From NCBI RefSeq assembly GCF_000830985.1, contig NZ_CP007151.1:1178001-1242000 (forward strand): 64,000 bases of DNA. Direction: 5' to 3'. The translations under genes were made by a program, and so were the position numbers. Positions 47,038 to 56,853 of this stretch are shown here, piece by piece; positions within the stretch are counted from its first letter, which is position 1; each line of letters begins with the position of its first letter. This stretch comes from Marinobacter similis (GTDB taxonomy: Bacteria; Pseudomonadota; Gammaproteobacteria; Pseudomonadales; Oleiphilaceae). Below the pieces are notes generated by a model that saw only the letters and a list, made by a program, of their open reading frames with translations, had not been told where the DNA came from and searched no databases.

Positions 47038-47924
47038 GTGACGTAACCCGAGGCGTCTGGTTCGGCCTGTCTGCCTACACCATCTGGGGCTGCTTTCCGC
47101 TGTTCTTCGCCCTGTTCGAGGGCGTGCCCGCGTTCGAAATCCTGGTGCACCGGATTGTCTGGTCCTGTGTCTTCCTTGTGCTGGTGATCAGCGGCTTGCG
47201 GCGCTGGCCTGCGGTTCGTTCTGCCCTTGGTAATCCGCGCCAGCTGTGGCGGGTACTGGGCTGTGCGTTGCTGATTGCCGCCAACTGGGGCATTTACATC
47301 TACTCGGTGGAAACCCGCCATGTTCTGCAGGCCAGCCTTGGCTATTTCCTGACACCGCTGGTGAACGTGGCGCTGGGTATGCTGGTGCTGCGCGAGCGCA
47401 TGGGGCCCTGGCAGCTGGCGGCAGTGGTTCTTGCTGGCATTGGCATACTGATCCAGCTGGTTATGCTGGGGGAAGTGCCCTGGATTACGCTGGTGCTCGC
47501 GCTGACCTTCGGTACCTATGGCCTGCTGCGCAAGCAGGTGCTGCTGGATGGCTTGTCCGGGCTGTTTGTCGAGACCTTGTTGTTGCTGCCGGTGGGGTTG
47601 ATGACATTCGGCTGGCTGGGTTATGCCGGTGCGTCCCATTATGGCGACAGTGTATCCGTGAGCGCCTTGTTGATGGCGAGCGGCATCGTGACTGCCATCC
47701 CGCTGCTGCTGTTTGCCGGTGCGGCCCGGCGATTGCGCCTGTCCACGGTGGGCTTCCTGATGTACATCAATCCCACCTTGCAGTTCTTCATCGCATTGCT
47801 GATCTTCGACGAATCACTGAGCCAGGTGCAACTGACCAGTTTCATAATCATCTGGGTGGCGTTGGGTCTGTACAGCTGGTCGTCCTGGCACTACCGGCCA
47901 CGGGTGCCGGCAGGCCAGAACTGA
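47034..47924 (+). CDS. rarD: EamA family transporter RarD
   Basis: Encodes 296 aa. GVWFGLSAYTIWGCFPLFFALFEGVPAFEILVHRIVWS is the RarD hallmark N-terminus; NWGIYIYSVETRHVLQASLGYFLTPLVNVALGMLVLRERMG and LLLFAGAARRLRLSTVGFLMYINPTLQF follow. Ten helices. Named from a chloramphenicol-sensitivity locus, but the substrate is unknown. The ATG overlaps the previous gene's stop. It converges on the dehalogenase with a 7-bp gap. Confidence 0.93.
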   Translation: MSDVTRGVWFGLSAYTIWGCFPLFFALFEGVPAFEILVHRIVWSCVFLVLVISGLRRWPAVRSALGNPRQLWRVLGCALLIAANWGIYIYSVETRHVLQASLGYFLTPLVNVALGMLVLRERMGPWQLAAVVLAGIGILIQLVMLGEVPWITLVLALTFGTYGLLRKQVLLDGLSGLFVETLLLLPVGLMTFGWLGYAGASHYGDSVSVSALLMASGIVTAIPLLLFAGAARRLRLSTVGFLMYINPTLQFFIALLIFDESLSQVQLTSFIIIWVALGLYSWSSWHYRPRVPAGQN

Positions 47925-47931
47925 ACCCGGT

Positions 47932-48820
47932 TCAGGCGATGCCTGCCAGCAGGCTGTTGATCGCCTGCGCAAAGGGCACGGGGGAGTCTTCCTGCAGGAA
48001 GTGACCACCCTTGAGAGTGACATGGGGCTGGCCCTTGGCCCCGGGGATCCGATCCTGCATGTAGCGGTCACCGCCGCGGGTGATCGGATCGCCATTGCTG
48101 AATGTGGTCAGGAACGGTTTATCCCACCGCTCCAGCACCTTCCACGCTGCGCGGTTGGCCTCGGTGGCGGGGTCGTTGGGGGTCATTGGCACCAGGCGTG
48201 GAAAAGCGCGCGCGCCGGCCTTGTACTTCTTGCCGGGGAACGGCGCGTCATAGGCACGTAGCTCGTCCGGCCCGAGTTTACGGAACGAGCCGGTGTTGAT
48301 GATCCGGCCAATCGGAAACCAGGGGCTGTGGAGGGCGAAATTCTTCCAGATCTTGAACGCCGACGGTGCCTTCTGATCCCCGGTGGGCAGCATCCCATTA
48401 CCTACACTATGGCCCGGAATCGGTCCGGATTCTCCGCCGCCAGTCGCAAACCCAACAGCGAACCCCAGTCCTGGCAGACCAAAGTGATGTCTTTCAGGTC
48501 CAGCTTGTCGATGAAGCTTTGCATCCAGTCCATGTGCTGCTGATAGCTGTAATCGTCGATCGATGTGGGCTTGTCCGATTTCCCAAAACCGATCAGGTCG
48601 GGAGCCAATACCCGATGACCGGCAGCGGCACAAACCGGGATCATGTATCGATACAGGTACGACCATGACGGCTCACCGTGCATCATCAGAACAGGCTTTG
48701 CGTCAGCTGGTCCTCATCGACGTAGTGCATGCGCAGCCCGTCCAGATCCACGTAGTGGGGCTCGAAGGGGTAATCCAGCAAACGGTCGAATTGATTTTCG
48801 GGAGTTCTGACGAAATCCAT
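47932..48820 (-). CDS. Haloalkane dehalogenase (two frameshifts)
   Basis: About 297 aa. ATG 48820 ([21 protein letters not shown]). [14 protein letters not shown] holds the oxyanion and halide-binding Trp, [17 protein letters not shown] the nucleophile Asp and second halide-binding Trp, and [12 protein letters not shown] the catalytic His; this is the HLD-I (DhlA-like) pattern. Breaks near 48712 (GAG(G)GACC) and 48413 (GTG(G)TAGG) each need one G. It is a cytosolic alpha/beta hydrolase cleaving carbon-halogen bonds by hydrolysis. Haloalkanes are natural in seawater, so this fits the marine setting. Confidence 0.9.
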
Positions 48821-49074
48821 GGCAGCCGCCTTTTGGTTGATTATGCTTCTTGTAGGAGGCCGGAGGGCCGTAGTGAATGAGTCTGCCCAGTCCGTTCGGA
48901 GCCGTCAATTTGCCGGTCTGACACTGGCCCCGAAAGCATCGGCATCATCACTGCGGTTGTAGTCACCCTAACCAATGTCGTAAGGCGGCTTAGATGCTGT
49001 TGGAGTATGGTTGTCTCAAATTTGTTGCTGCGCAATTGGCGCGTTGAAGCAGAGAGCAACATGGACGCATTCGA

Positions 49075-49977
49075 ATGACCCATTGGCTGATTGCAAATCC
49101 CAAAGCCGGCACCGGCGAGCGAGGGCGTGAGTTCTGGCTGGAGGCGCTGTTGGCCGCCGGTGTCCCGGAACCGCAATGCCGTGATTTTAATGACGATGCA
49201 TGGGAAGACCAGGTGCAGGCGGGCGATGTGGTGATGGTGGCCGGGGGCGACGGTTCCGTGAACATGGGCGCACGTCTTTGCCGGAGCAGTCAGGCGATCC
49301 TGGCCGTGCTGCCATCTGGCACCGCAAACGACTTTGCCCGCAATCTGGACCTGCCGGAACAGCCAGAGCGATTGTGCGCGCTCATCGCCGAGGGCGTCAC
49401 TCAAAAGGTGGATGTTGCCGAAGTGGGGCAGACGCTGTTTCTGAACGTCGCTCATATTGGCCTCGGAACGCTGCCCGCCCGGGAAGCCGAGGGTGCTCAT
49501 AAGAAACTGTTTGGTCGGTTCAGTTATGGCCTGGGCTTGTTGCGCCGGGTGAGCGCCAGCCGTGGTTTCAAAGCCGAGATCCGCTGCGACAACGGCGTGG
49601 TCAAAGGCCGCTGGTTGTCTGTTGCCGTTGCCAGCGGTGCCTTCTTCGGCGGTGGTAATGAGATTCCCGAGGCCTCTGCCAACGATGGCCAGCTGGACGT
49701 GATTGCGGTCAAACCACGACCGTTGCTGCAGTTACTGCTGACTTTTGTGATGGTTCGTCTCAACAAGCGCTCGCCCCAGCGCACCAGCACCATCATCCAC
49801 CTAAAGGGAACATGCTGTTCAGTCCACACCGGTAAGCCAAAAACCATCACTGCCGATGGCGACGTGATGGGGCAAACGCCCCTTGAGGTGAAATGCCAGC
49901 CCCAGTGCCTGTCGGTGATCGCGCCAACTATTGTCAGTACCGCAAAAGCAGCGCCCGAAGACACCGCTATCGGTTGA
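49075..49977 (+). CDS. Diacylglycerol kinase/lipid kinase family protein (YegS-like)
   Basis: Encodes 300 aa, intact. The catalytic domain has NPKAGTGERG, MVAGGDGSVNMGARL (the nucleotide-binding GGDGS) and VLPSGTANDFARNLDLP, all diagnostic of PF00781; the C-terminal YegS-like domain follows, with IPEASANDGQLDVI and GDVMGQTPLEVKC. It phosphorylates lipids such as diacylglycerol at the membrane. Monocistronic; upstream region 48821-49074 shows nothing else, and 49978-50109 contains an AT-rich leader. Confidence 0.9.
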   Translation: MTHWLIANPKAGTGERGREFWLEALLAAGVPEPQCRDFNDDAWEDQVQAGDVVMVAGGDGSVNMGARLCRSSQAILAVLPSGTANDFARNLDLPEQPERLCALIAEGVTQKVDVAEVGQTLFLNVAHIGLGTLPAREAEGAHKKLFGRFSYGLGLLRRVSASRGFKAEIRCDNGVVKGRWLSVAVASGAFFGGGNEIPEASANDGQLDVIAVKPRPLLQLLLTFVMVRLNKRSPQRTSTIIHLKGTCCSVHTGKPKTITADGDVMGQTPLEVKCQPQCLSVIAPTIVSTAKAAPEDTAIG

Positions 49978-50109
49978 GTAAGTCCCCCTCAGATACGTTT
50001 TGTCACTGACTTTTTGAGTGGATCCAGTGATCATGGCCGCCGTCCCAAAAGACCAGTCTGATTGATCAAAAAGCACATTTTCAACCCGCACCGTCACTAA
50101 GGAACAATA

Positions 50110-50894
50110 ATGCCGAGAGAATCTGCCCTGGCTCTGCCCAAGTTATTGCACACGCTCAAGACCATTCTGGGAGCCCTGGCCTTGATGGCTGCGGGCAGTG
50201 TGGCATCAGCGTCAGAACGGCTGTACATCTTCACTGAGAACTATCCTCCTTATAACGCGTCGGCTTCGGGCAAGGGCTTTGCCCACGGCGAGGAAGACAT
50301 CACGGGCATCTGCAGCGACATGGTCAAGGCCATGCTGGCCCGGGTCGACTACGACTACGTGATGAAAATGCGCGCCTGGAGCTACGCCTATGACTGGGTT
50401 CAGGATCGCGAGAATCATGGGCTTTTCTGTACCGCCCGAACTGATGAACGTGAAGATCTGTTCCAGTGGGTTGGTCCGCTGGCTTCTATCAAATGGACCT
50501 GTTTGCGGCGCCGGATTCGGACCTGTCGCTGAATAGTCTGGAAGACGCACGCGAGCTGCAGATTGCCGGCTACAAAGGCGATGTGATGTCCGAATTCCTG
50601 GTGAAGGAAGGCTTCAACGTGGCCATGGGGCTATCCGGTGATGTGAACACGCGCCGGTTGATGTTGGGGCAGGCCGACCTTTGGGTTACTGATGGCCTTG
50701 TCGGCCCGCTGGTTGCTGAAGAGGAGCATGGCATTACCGGGCTCAAGCCGGTACTGGTGTTCCGTGAAACGCCCATGTACCTGGCGCTGAGCAACAGCAC
50801 CGATCCTAAGGTGGTTGCCGATCTTCAGCAGGCTATAGATGCTGCTCGGGCAGACGGTGAGCTTGAAGCTATCGCCCAACGTTACGCTCAGTGA
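50110..50894 (+). CDS. Periplasmic solute-binding family 3 protein (frameshift near 50502)
   Basis: About 261 aa. A signal peptide ends near VASA-SER; LYIFTENYPPYNASASGKGF is the usual entry of SBP_bac_3 amino acid-binding proteins, followed by ICSDMVKAMLARVDYDYVMKMRAWSYAYDWVQ. The second frame continues IKWDLFAAPDSDLSLNSLEDARELQIAGYKGDV, repaired by one G in TG(G)GACC at about 50501. No permease or ATPase is near, so it may serve a receptor or orphan sensory role like other stand-alone family 3 proteins. It converges on the GlxA gene, overlapping by 7 bp. Confidence 0.85.
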
Positions 50895-51932
50895 GCGCGC
50901 GCTGAGTCTGCAGAAATCGCCGCGGACGGCTTGCTGCGCTTGGGCGTCACATAGCTGAACCGGCGGCGATACTCTTCCATGGTGCACCCGACATTGCGCT
51001 TGAACAGTCGCCGGAACGAGCTGGCGTCTTCGTAACCCACGTCCCAGATGATCTGGGCGGTTTGGCGTCGCGTCGATTCGAGTCCGTGCTTGGCGGCCTC
51101 GATTCTCAAATGCTGCAGGTAGCTCAGCGGGGTCTCGCCGGTGGCTTCCTTGAACCGACGCTTGAATGTACGGCCCCAGGTGCACGCGCTCTGCCAACTC
51201 GTCAATGACGATGGCGTCGGCAAAGTGTTGCTCCAGCCAGCCCTGTACTTCGCCAATCTTCTCGTCCTGGTGGGCCCGGCTGCCATAAAAGCTCATGTAG
51301 GGCGTCTGTTCCGAACGCCGGGCATCAAGAATCAGCAGCTTGCTGCAAGCCACCGCCAGCGCCGGCGAACCCAGCCGTTCAACCAGATACAGGCACAGAT
51401 CCATGAACGAGGTAGCGCCGCCGGCACAGAGAATCTGGCCGTTATCCACCAGCAACTGATCGCTCTCAAGCCGTAGCTTCGGGTAGCGTCGGCGAAACGC
51501 CGGTGCCGCCCGCCAGTGGGTGGTGGCCACATGCTGCTCCAGCAGTCCAGCTTCCGCCAGCACAAAACTGCCGGTGCAGACGCTGGCTACAATGGCACCC
51601 CTTTCAATCGCTGCGCGCAACCAGGGATGGAGCGGCCGTGATATATCGAGCGCAGCATCGATATGGCGGTCACCCAGGACTGCTTCCATGGCCGAGCCAA
51701 TGATGATCACATCGGCCGGATAGTCCCGCCAGTTCACTGTCGGGACGATGGGTACGCCGCTGTAGGAGTGCACAGGCTCGTCATCCACGGTGACAATCTG
51801 GCATTCGAATCGGGGATCATCACGATTGACCCAGCGGTCGCAGTAATTGGCGGCGGCAAAGAAATCCATCACGCCGATAACACCACTGCCGTGGCAGAAG
51901 GGCAGGGCCACAATGGCGATTTTGATCATCAT
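50888..51932 (-). CDS. GlxA-type AraC family regulator with DJ-1/PfpI domain (frameshift near 51172)
   Basis: About 348 aa. ATG 51932 (MMIKIAIVALPFCHGSGV). The N-terminal class I amidotransferase-like domain has VIIIGSAMEAV and IVASVCTGSFVLAEAGLL with the nucleophile-elbow Cys, and LCAGGATSFMDLCLYLVE. The C-terminal AraC HTH (RTFKRRFKEATGETPLSYLQHLRIEAAKHGLE, then DVGYEDASSFRRLFKRNVGCTMEEYRRRF) is in the next frame; two bases seem to be missing near 51172. It resembles regulators of glycine betaine, carnitine and related compounds (GbdR/CdhR-type). Divergent from the hydrolase gene. Confidence 0.88.
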
Positions 51933-52050
51933 GAATGTCTTTTTTAGCATCTGAAGTGTCAAATATGACACTCCGGCGCAGGGTTGGCAAGCGTAATCTG
52001 ACACTGTCAATCAGGTCGGCCCCTTGGCCGACAGCGAAGGAGGAAGGGTT

Positions 52051-52953
52051 ATGGCTGCTCAATTTACAACCAACACAGGCTCAGCAACACGTGTTCCTCT
52101 TGACCGCGTTCCGGCCCGGAACTCTGGTGTCGCGGCGGTAGGGAAAGCTCTGCAAATGCTGTATCGGGTAGCGCCGCACACTGCCGGCAATATTGCTGAG
52201 ACGTTGTTCTTCTCGCCGCAACGGCTGCCGTTACCGATTCGGTACGAGCACCTGCTGGATGAGGCTGACAGCTACACCCAGATTCAGCTCGGTGCCGTCA
52301 CGATTCCGGTCTACAGTTGGGGCTATGGCCCGGTGGTGCTGATGGTCCACGGCTGGTCGAGCGGCGGAATCCAGTTCGGTGCCTTCGTGCAGCCGCTGGT
52401 CAGTGCCGGCTATCGGGTGGTGGTGTTTGATGCACCGGGCCATGGCCGGGCCCAGGGCAGACGGTCGAGCCTGTATGAGATGACTGAAGCTGTCACCAAG
52501 GTGGCCGCCAGTGTCGGCCCGATCGACACCATCATTGCCCATTCCCTGGGTAGCCTGGCCGCGGCTCGTGCGGTGGTGGATGGGGTGCAGGCCCAGCGGC
52601 TGGTGTTGCTGGCACCGCCCAGGGATCTTGATTCAGTGGTCGTGGGATTTGGCGGTGAGCTTGGGTTCTCTGCGGCCATGGTGACCGAGCATCGTCGGCG
52701 CATGGAGCAGGCATTTGGTGCACAGGTGTGGCAGCAGTTCTCATTCGACACCCTGGCACCCGATCTGATGCCCCGGGGGCTGGTGGTGATCGACCGGGAC
52801 GACAAGTCGGTGCCGGCCAGTCACAGCGATCAGGTTCATTTGCAGTGGGCCGGATCTGAACGGATGCAAACCCAGGGGCTGGGACACAACAAGTTACTCT
52901 GGCACCCAAGCGTGCTGGAACGGATCCAGCAATTCATGGCAACAGCGGCCTAG
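52051..52953 (+). CDS. Alpha/beta hydrolase family protein
   Basis: Encodes 300 aa, intact. ATG 52051 follows GGAGGAAGGGTT. LMVHGWSSGGIQF is the oxyanion turn, IIAHSLGSLAAARAV holds the nucleophile Ser, VVIDRDDKSVPAS carries the acid and GLGHNKLLW the His. It is cytosolic. It is divergent from the GlxA-type regulator with 118 bp between starts, which suggests control by it. The specific ester or amide is unknown. The ending overlaps the convergent DUF2244 gene by 4 bp. Confidence 0.88.
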   Translation: MAAQFTTNTGSATRVPLDRVPARNSGVAAVGKALQMLYRVAPHTAGNIAETLFFSPQRLPLPIRYEHLLDEADSYTQIQLGAVTIPVYSWGYGPVVLMVHGWSSGGIQFGAFVQPLVSAGYRVVVFDAPGHGRAQGRRSSLYEMTEAVTKVAASVGPIDTIIAHSLGSLAAARAVVDGVQAQRLVLLAPPRDLDSVVVGFGGELGFSAAMVTEHRRRMEQAFGAQVWQQFSFDTLAPDLMPRGLVVIDRDDKSVPASHSDQVHLQWAGSERMQTQGLGHNKLLWHPSVLERIQQFMATAA

Positions 52954-53465
52954 AACCACAGCCCGATCTCCGGATCGGGCGTTTTTCGTTCGATGACAAT
53001 GCCCCGGGATTCGAGTAGCTGAACCAGCCTCTCGGTATCGTCGACATTGAGAAAACTGCCCAGCGAGATCTCGGTATCACGATGAATCAGCGCCAGCTTT
53101 GGTGGCGCAAACGGGTGGACAGGGGCGTCCAGGTGAACTCTCACGTAGGGCCGAGGCAGGGTCCACTCCGTCAGTTTCCGGGTGCGGCCTTTCTCCAGGT
53201 GGATGTTGCACTCGCCAATGGTTAATACCTCCCGTCGTTGGCAGGCCCGGGAGGTCAGGTAAATACCGGCGGCCAGGGCAGCGAGTTCCAGCCCGGCAAA
53301 GGGCACGATAACCCAGGCTCCTGCCAAAGCCATGCCGGTGGCAATCAGCGCGGACAGAGCCAGCAGTGCCAGCCAGATCTGGACGTTGCCACGCCAGCTC
53401 AATGAGCGGTTGGGCGTCAGGAGAAGCCGAACGCCGTCCTGGGAGTTGAGATGCTCGACCATCAT
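52950..53465 (-). CDS. DUF2244 family membrane protein
   Basis: Encodes 171 aa (Met1 or Met2 start). Two adjacent membrane helices (about 33-50 and 52-70) are followed by a cytosolic domain: RRREVLTIGECNIHLEKGR-like REVLTIGECNIHLEKGR, then VRVHLDAPVHPFAPPKLALIH and ISLGSFLNVDDTERLVQLL, which match DUF2244. The role is not known. Relatives often sit near cytochrome oxidase genes, which is not the case here. Confidence 0.85.
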   Translation of the reverse strand: MMVEHLNSQDGVRLLLTPNRSLSWRGNVQIWLALLALSALIATGMALAGAWVIVPFAGLELAALAAGIYLTSRACQRREVLTIGECNIHLEKGRTRKLTEWTLPRPYVRVHLDAPVHPFAPPKLALIHRDTEISLGSFLNVDDTERLVQLLESRGIVIERKTPDPEIGLWF

Positions 53466-53621
53466 TCAATGCCTGTGGAATCGGCCTACTTGGTATACGA
53501 CGGGTGGTCCCACTCCGATGATCGCCCGCGTCTGAAGGATCGGTAATTCAAATGGGGGGCAAACCACGACATACTGGCGGCCTGATAGTAATGATAGTCA
53601 ACACGGCCTGGTAGCGAATCT

Positions 53622-54323
53622 GTGGCGCGAAAATCCCTCATCCGAAGATCTCTGAGCAAACTGGCGTGGATGCTGGCGGGAGCACTGCTGTTGCTGCTGG
53701 GGGTGATTGTGTTGCTGCGGTTCGTTAATCCGCCCACCTCCAGTTTCATGCTGGGCCACCGGCTGTCGCAGCCAGACCAGGCCCTGCATCAGCAATGGGT
53801 GCCGTTGTCGGAAATTTCGCCGTGGATGCCACTGGCAGTGGTTGCCAGTGAGGATCAGCGGTTCCCCGACCATTGGGGCGTGGATTTCGCCGCCATCCGT
53901 AAGGCGCTGGCCGAGTACCAGGCGGGTGAGGGCCTGCGGGGCGCCAGCACCATCACCCAGCAGACCGCCAAGAACCTGTTTCTGTGGAATGGCCGAAGCT
54001 TTGTGCGCAAGGCGTTGGAGGCCGGGCTGGCGCTGGGAATTGAGGGGTTATGGCCGAAGAAGCGGATTATGGAGGTCTATCTCAATATCGCCGAGTTTGG
54101 CCCCGGGATTTATGGCGTGGAGGCGGCGAGCCGGCGTTATTTTGGCGTTTCAGCCAGTCAGCTATCGCCGATCGAGGCCGCGCGACTGGCGGCAGTGCTG
54201 CCTAATCCCAAGTCTCTCAGCGCGGTATCGCCGTCGGCTTATGTCTGGGAGCGGGTATCCTGGATTCGCGGCCAGATGGCTCAGCTTTCGGGCCTGAACT
54301 ATTTGCGCGATACGCTGCAATAG
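53622..54323 (+). CDS. mtgA: Monofunctional biosynthetic peptidoglycan transglycosylase
   Basis: Encodes 233 aa from GTG 53622. One N-terminal membrane anchor (about 12-30) precedes the GT51 domain: [17 protein letters not shown] with catalytic Glu, [16 protein letters not shown] and [30 protein letters not shown] are all diagnostic. It polymerises lipid II glycan strands in the periplasm. The 3' end overlaps the convergent response-regulator gene by 25 bp. Intact. Confidence 0.95.
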   Translation: MARKSLIRRSLSKLAWMLAGALLLLLGVIVLLRFVNPPTSSFMLGHRLSQPDQALHQQWVPLSEISPWMPLAVVASEDQRFPDHWGVDFAAIRKALAEYQAGEGLRGASTITQQTAKNLFLWNGRSFVRKALEAGLALGIEGLWPKKRIMEVYLNIAEFGPGIYGVEAASRRYFGVSASQLSPIEAARLAAVLPNPKSLSAVSPSAYVWERVSWIRGQMAQLSGLNYLRDTLQ

Positions 54324-55000
54324 CGCCGTTCCGGTCGGCCGACGTTGCCGTAGCTGACCTCTGCCGCCGCTTCGCCACGGCCCACCAGAAACTCCAGGTA
54401 ACGGCGGGCCGTGGTGCGGGAGGCGCCCATGGCGGCACCGACTTCCTCGGCACTCCATTCGTCTCCGGTTGTCAGCACCTCGCGGATTTTGTCCAGGGTA
54501 ATGCCATCAATGCCTTTTGGCAGCCTGTCGGTATCCGCCGTTTCCCCATGGCCCTCGTCCTGGCCGCTGCGGGGTAATAGGGCATCCACCTCTTTCTGGG
54601 CGACCTGGTCCAGGCCGGACAAGCGGTTCAGGTGGTCCCGATAGCGGTTTACTGCTTCCTCCAGTCGTTCAAACACCAGTGGCTTCAGGATGTAGTCGAA
54701 AACCCCGCCGCGCAACGCGCTGCGCAGGGTGTCCACTTCTTTGGCGGCGGTGATCAGAATGACATCGCTGGCGCTGTCTGAGGCCCGCAGTTCCCGCAGC
54801 AGGTCCAGGCCGTTGCCATCGGGAAAGTAGACATCGAGCAGGATCAGGTCGGGGCTTAGGACATCAATCAGGTCCCGGGCATCGGCCAGCGTGTGAGCGA
54901 TGCCGCAAAGCTCGACATCGTCCAGACGTTCAACAAAACGTCGCTGAATTTCCGCAATTTTACGGTCATCTTCGATGATCAGCAGGCGTATGGTGGTCAA
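54299..55000 (-). CDS. Response regulator, CitB/DcuR family
   Basis: Encodes 233 aa. Start is TTG 55000, four bases inside the kinase stop region, with GGGGGACC before it; the longer frame to 55093 lies in the kinase gene. The receiver domain has [12 protein letters not shown], phosphoacceptor Asp56 in [13 protein letters not shown] and Lys in DYILKPL. The C-terminus [38 protein letters not shown] is the CitB-type HTH. It is paired with the kinase and divergent from tctCBA, hence the presumed activator of tricarboxylate uptake. Confidence 0.93.
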   Translation of the reverse strand: MTTIRLLIIEDDRKIAEIQRRFVERLDDVELCGIAHTLADARDLIDVLSPDLILLDVYFPDGNGLDLLRELRASDSASDVILITAAKEVDTLRSALRGGVFDYILKPLVFERLEEAVNRYRDHLNRLSGLDQVAQKEVDALLPRSGQDEGHGETADTDRLPKGIDGITLDKIREVLTTGDEWSAEEVGAAMGASRTTARRYLEFLVGRGEAAAEVSYGNVGRPERRYCSVSRK

Positions 55001-56648
55001 TGACTGGTCCCCCCGTGGGCTCGTTTGGGTAGATATAGAGTAAAGCGGCTGCCGCCGGTGGTGAGATTCTCGACCGTGATCGAGCCACCCCACCGGGTCA
55101 GGAACTGGCTGACCAGGTGCAGGCCATAGCCACGGGCAGTGCCCGATTTGGTACTGACACCTTTCTCAAAGATTCGCTCCCGGTCCGCCTCCGGAACGCC
55201 GGCGCCTGATCTTCCACCTCGAAAATCAGGTCATCGCCAAGATCCGTCATCGACAGCGCGACTTGTCCGCCTTCGCCGGTCGCCAGACGTGTGGCCTCAA
55301 GGGCGTTATCAATCAGATTGCCAAGCACGCTCACCAGCTGCTCCCTGGGCAGGTCGTCGGGCATGTCGGCCATCTGGCTGCCGGGGTCGATGTTCAAAAC
55401 CAGGCCCATTTCCCGGGCCCGGTTGTACTTGCCGAGCAGACACCCGGCGATGACGGGATCGGGCACTGCTTCCAGCAGCAACTGGATCAGCGCCTGGTGA
55501 TCGCTGACTTCACTGCCGATCAGGTTCAGTGCCTCGTCGGTAGCGCCAATCTGGATCAGTCCGGCGATGGTGTGCAGCTTGTTGGAGTATTCGTGGGTCT
55601 GGCTGCGCAGGGTATCGGCGTACTGCTGGATTCGGGTCAGTTGGCGGCTGACTTGGTCCACTTCGTCGCGCAGCCGGAAGCTGGCTACCACGCCGATAAT
55701 GTCGTCACCCTCGCGCACTGGCAGTCGGTTAACGATCATCTGGCGGTTTCGCAGCCAGACTTCGCGGTCAAAATCAGGTTGTCCGGTTTTCAGAACCGAC
55801 ATCAGGTCGCTTTCCGGTAGCACTTCAAGGATCGGCTTTCCCGCCAGGGCCATATCCGGTTCCAGGCCCAGAGTCTTCAGGGCAGTGCGGTTCACCGTGG
55901 TGATGATGCCGTCCCGATTGATGGCAATGATGCCCTCGCGCACCGATTGCAGGGTGGCATCCCGTTCCTGGAACAGTCGGGCGATTTCCTCCGGTTCCAG
56001 CCCGAAGATGGCCTGTTTGAAACGGCCGGCGATGATAATGGCGGCGAGGATACTGACCAGCAACATCACCCCGACCACACCATAGAGCACGAAATTGTAG
56101 CGCTGGATGGTGGTTTCAACCTGGTCGACGCCGTAGCCCACCGACACGATGCCGACGATGTCACCACTGGCCGGGTTGATCACCGGTGCTTTTCCGCGCA
56201 TGGATTCGCCGAGACTGCCGAGGGCCCGGGCAATGTAGGCCTGGCCTTCGATCAGGGCCTGACGACCGGTGTCACCGTCATCATCCGCCATGGAATAACC
56301 CAGGCGTGATGGATCCGGATGGGCCAGGCGCACCGCCTGGTCGTCGCCAATGACAATAAACAGGGCTTCGTTGGTCTCGGCTAGCCGGTTGGCCAACCGA
56401 TTCAGGCTGCCGGTGTCGCGTTGCTCTACGCCCTCGATTACTGCCGGTGTGGCGGCCACGGTCTTGGCGACCATCAATGCCCGCTGACCGATTTCCTCAT
56501 ACAGGGATTCGCTCAGATAGTACCCGGCAAAGACACCAATCAACGCTGTCTGCAAGGCGCTGACCAGGCCGAGGGTCAGAATCATTCGGGTTTTGAGTTT
56601 GGTCTTTCGAAGCACTTTTTGAAATACCGTGCTGGGGCTTGTTGTCAT
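54997..56648 (-). CDS. Sensor histidine kinase, CitA/DcuS family (frameshift near 55205)
   Basis: About 550 aa. Helix one (about 22-45), a periplasmic Cache-type domain (IGQRALMVAKTVAATPAVIEG... VSVGYGVDQV), helix two (about 187-207), PAS, then the Spo0B-type dimer helix SQTHEYSNKLHTIAGLIQ with phosphorylated His and N-box GNLIDNALEATRLA. The ATP domain end is shifted: DQ(GPG)VPEADRERIFEKGVSTKSGTARGYGLHLV continues to a TGA at 54997 that overlaps the regulator's start. Missing bases near 55203. The sensor type fits di- or tricarboxylates, agreeing with the TctABC genes next door. Confidence 0.92.
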
Positions 56649-56691
56649 TTTGATTCAGGTTAAAGCACCGGCGTGGTTTTTGCCCGTGAAC

Positions 56692-56749
56692 TTTATGCAC
56701 AAAAAAGCCTTTAGGTTCTTTATAGGTATTTACGCGCACAAACTTTAGG
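56692..56749. promoter_or_regulatory. Direct repeats in the kinase/tctC divergent promoter
   Basis: Two similar units lie 37 bp apart: TTTATGCACAAA...CCTTTAGG (56692-56714) and TTTACGCGCACAAACTTTAGG (56729-56749), with CTTTATAGG between them at 56719-56725. They are AT-rich in a GC-rich setting and lie 44-101 bp before the kinase start and 105-162 bp before tctC. They are good candidates for response-regulator sites. Confidence 0.5.
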
Positions 56750-56853
56750 CATTCGGTGATCGCTTCTAGTCTATGGCTGAATGGCTCCCACAGCACGTTT
56801 ATCGAGCGGCGAAACAGAGGAGCTATCACAACAACAAACCAGAGGTGAACCCA

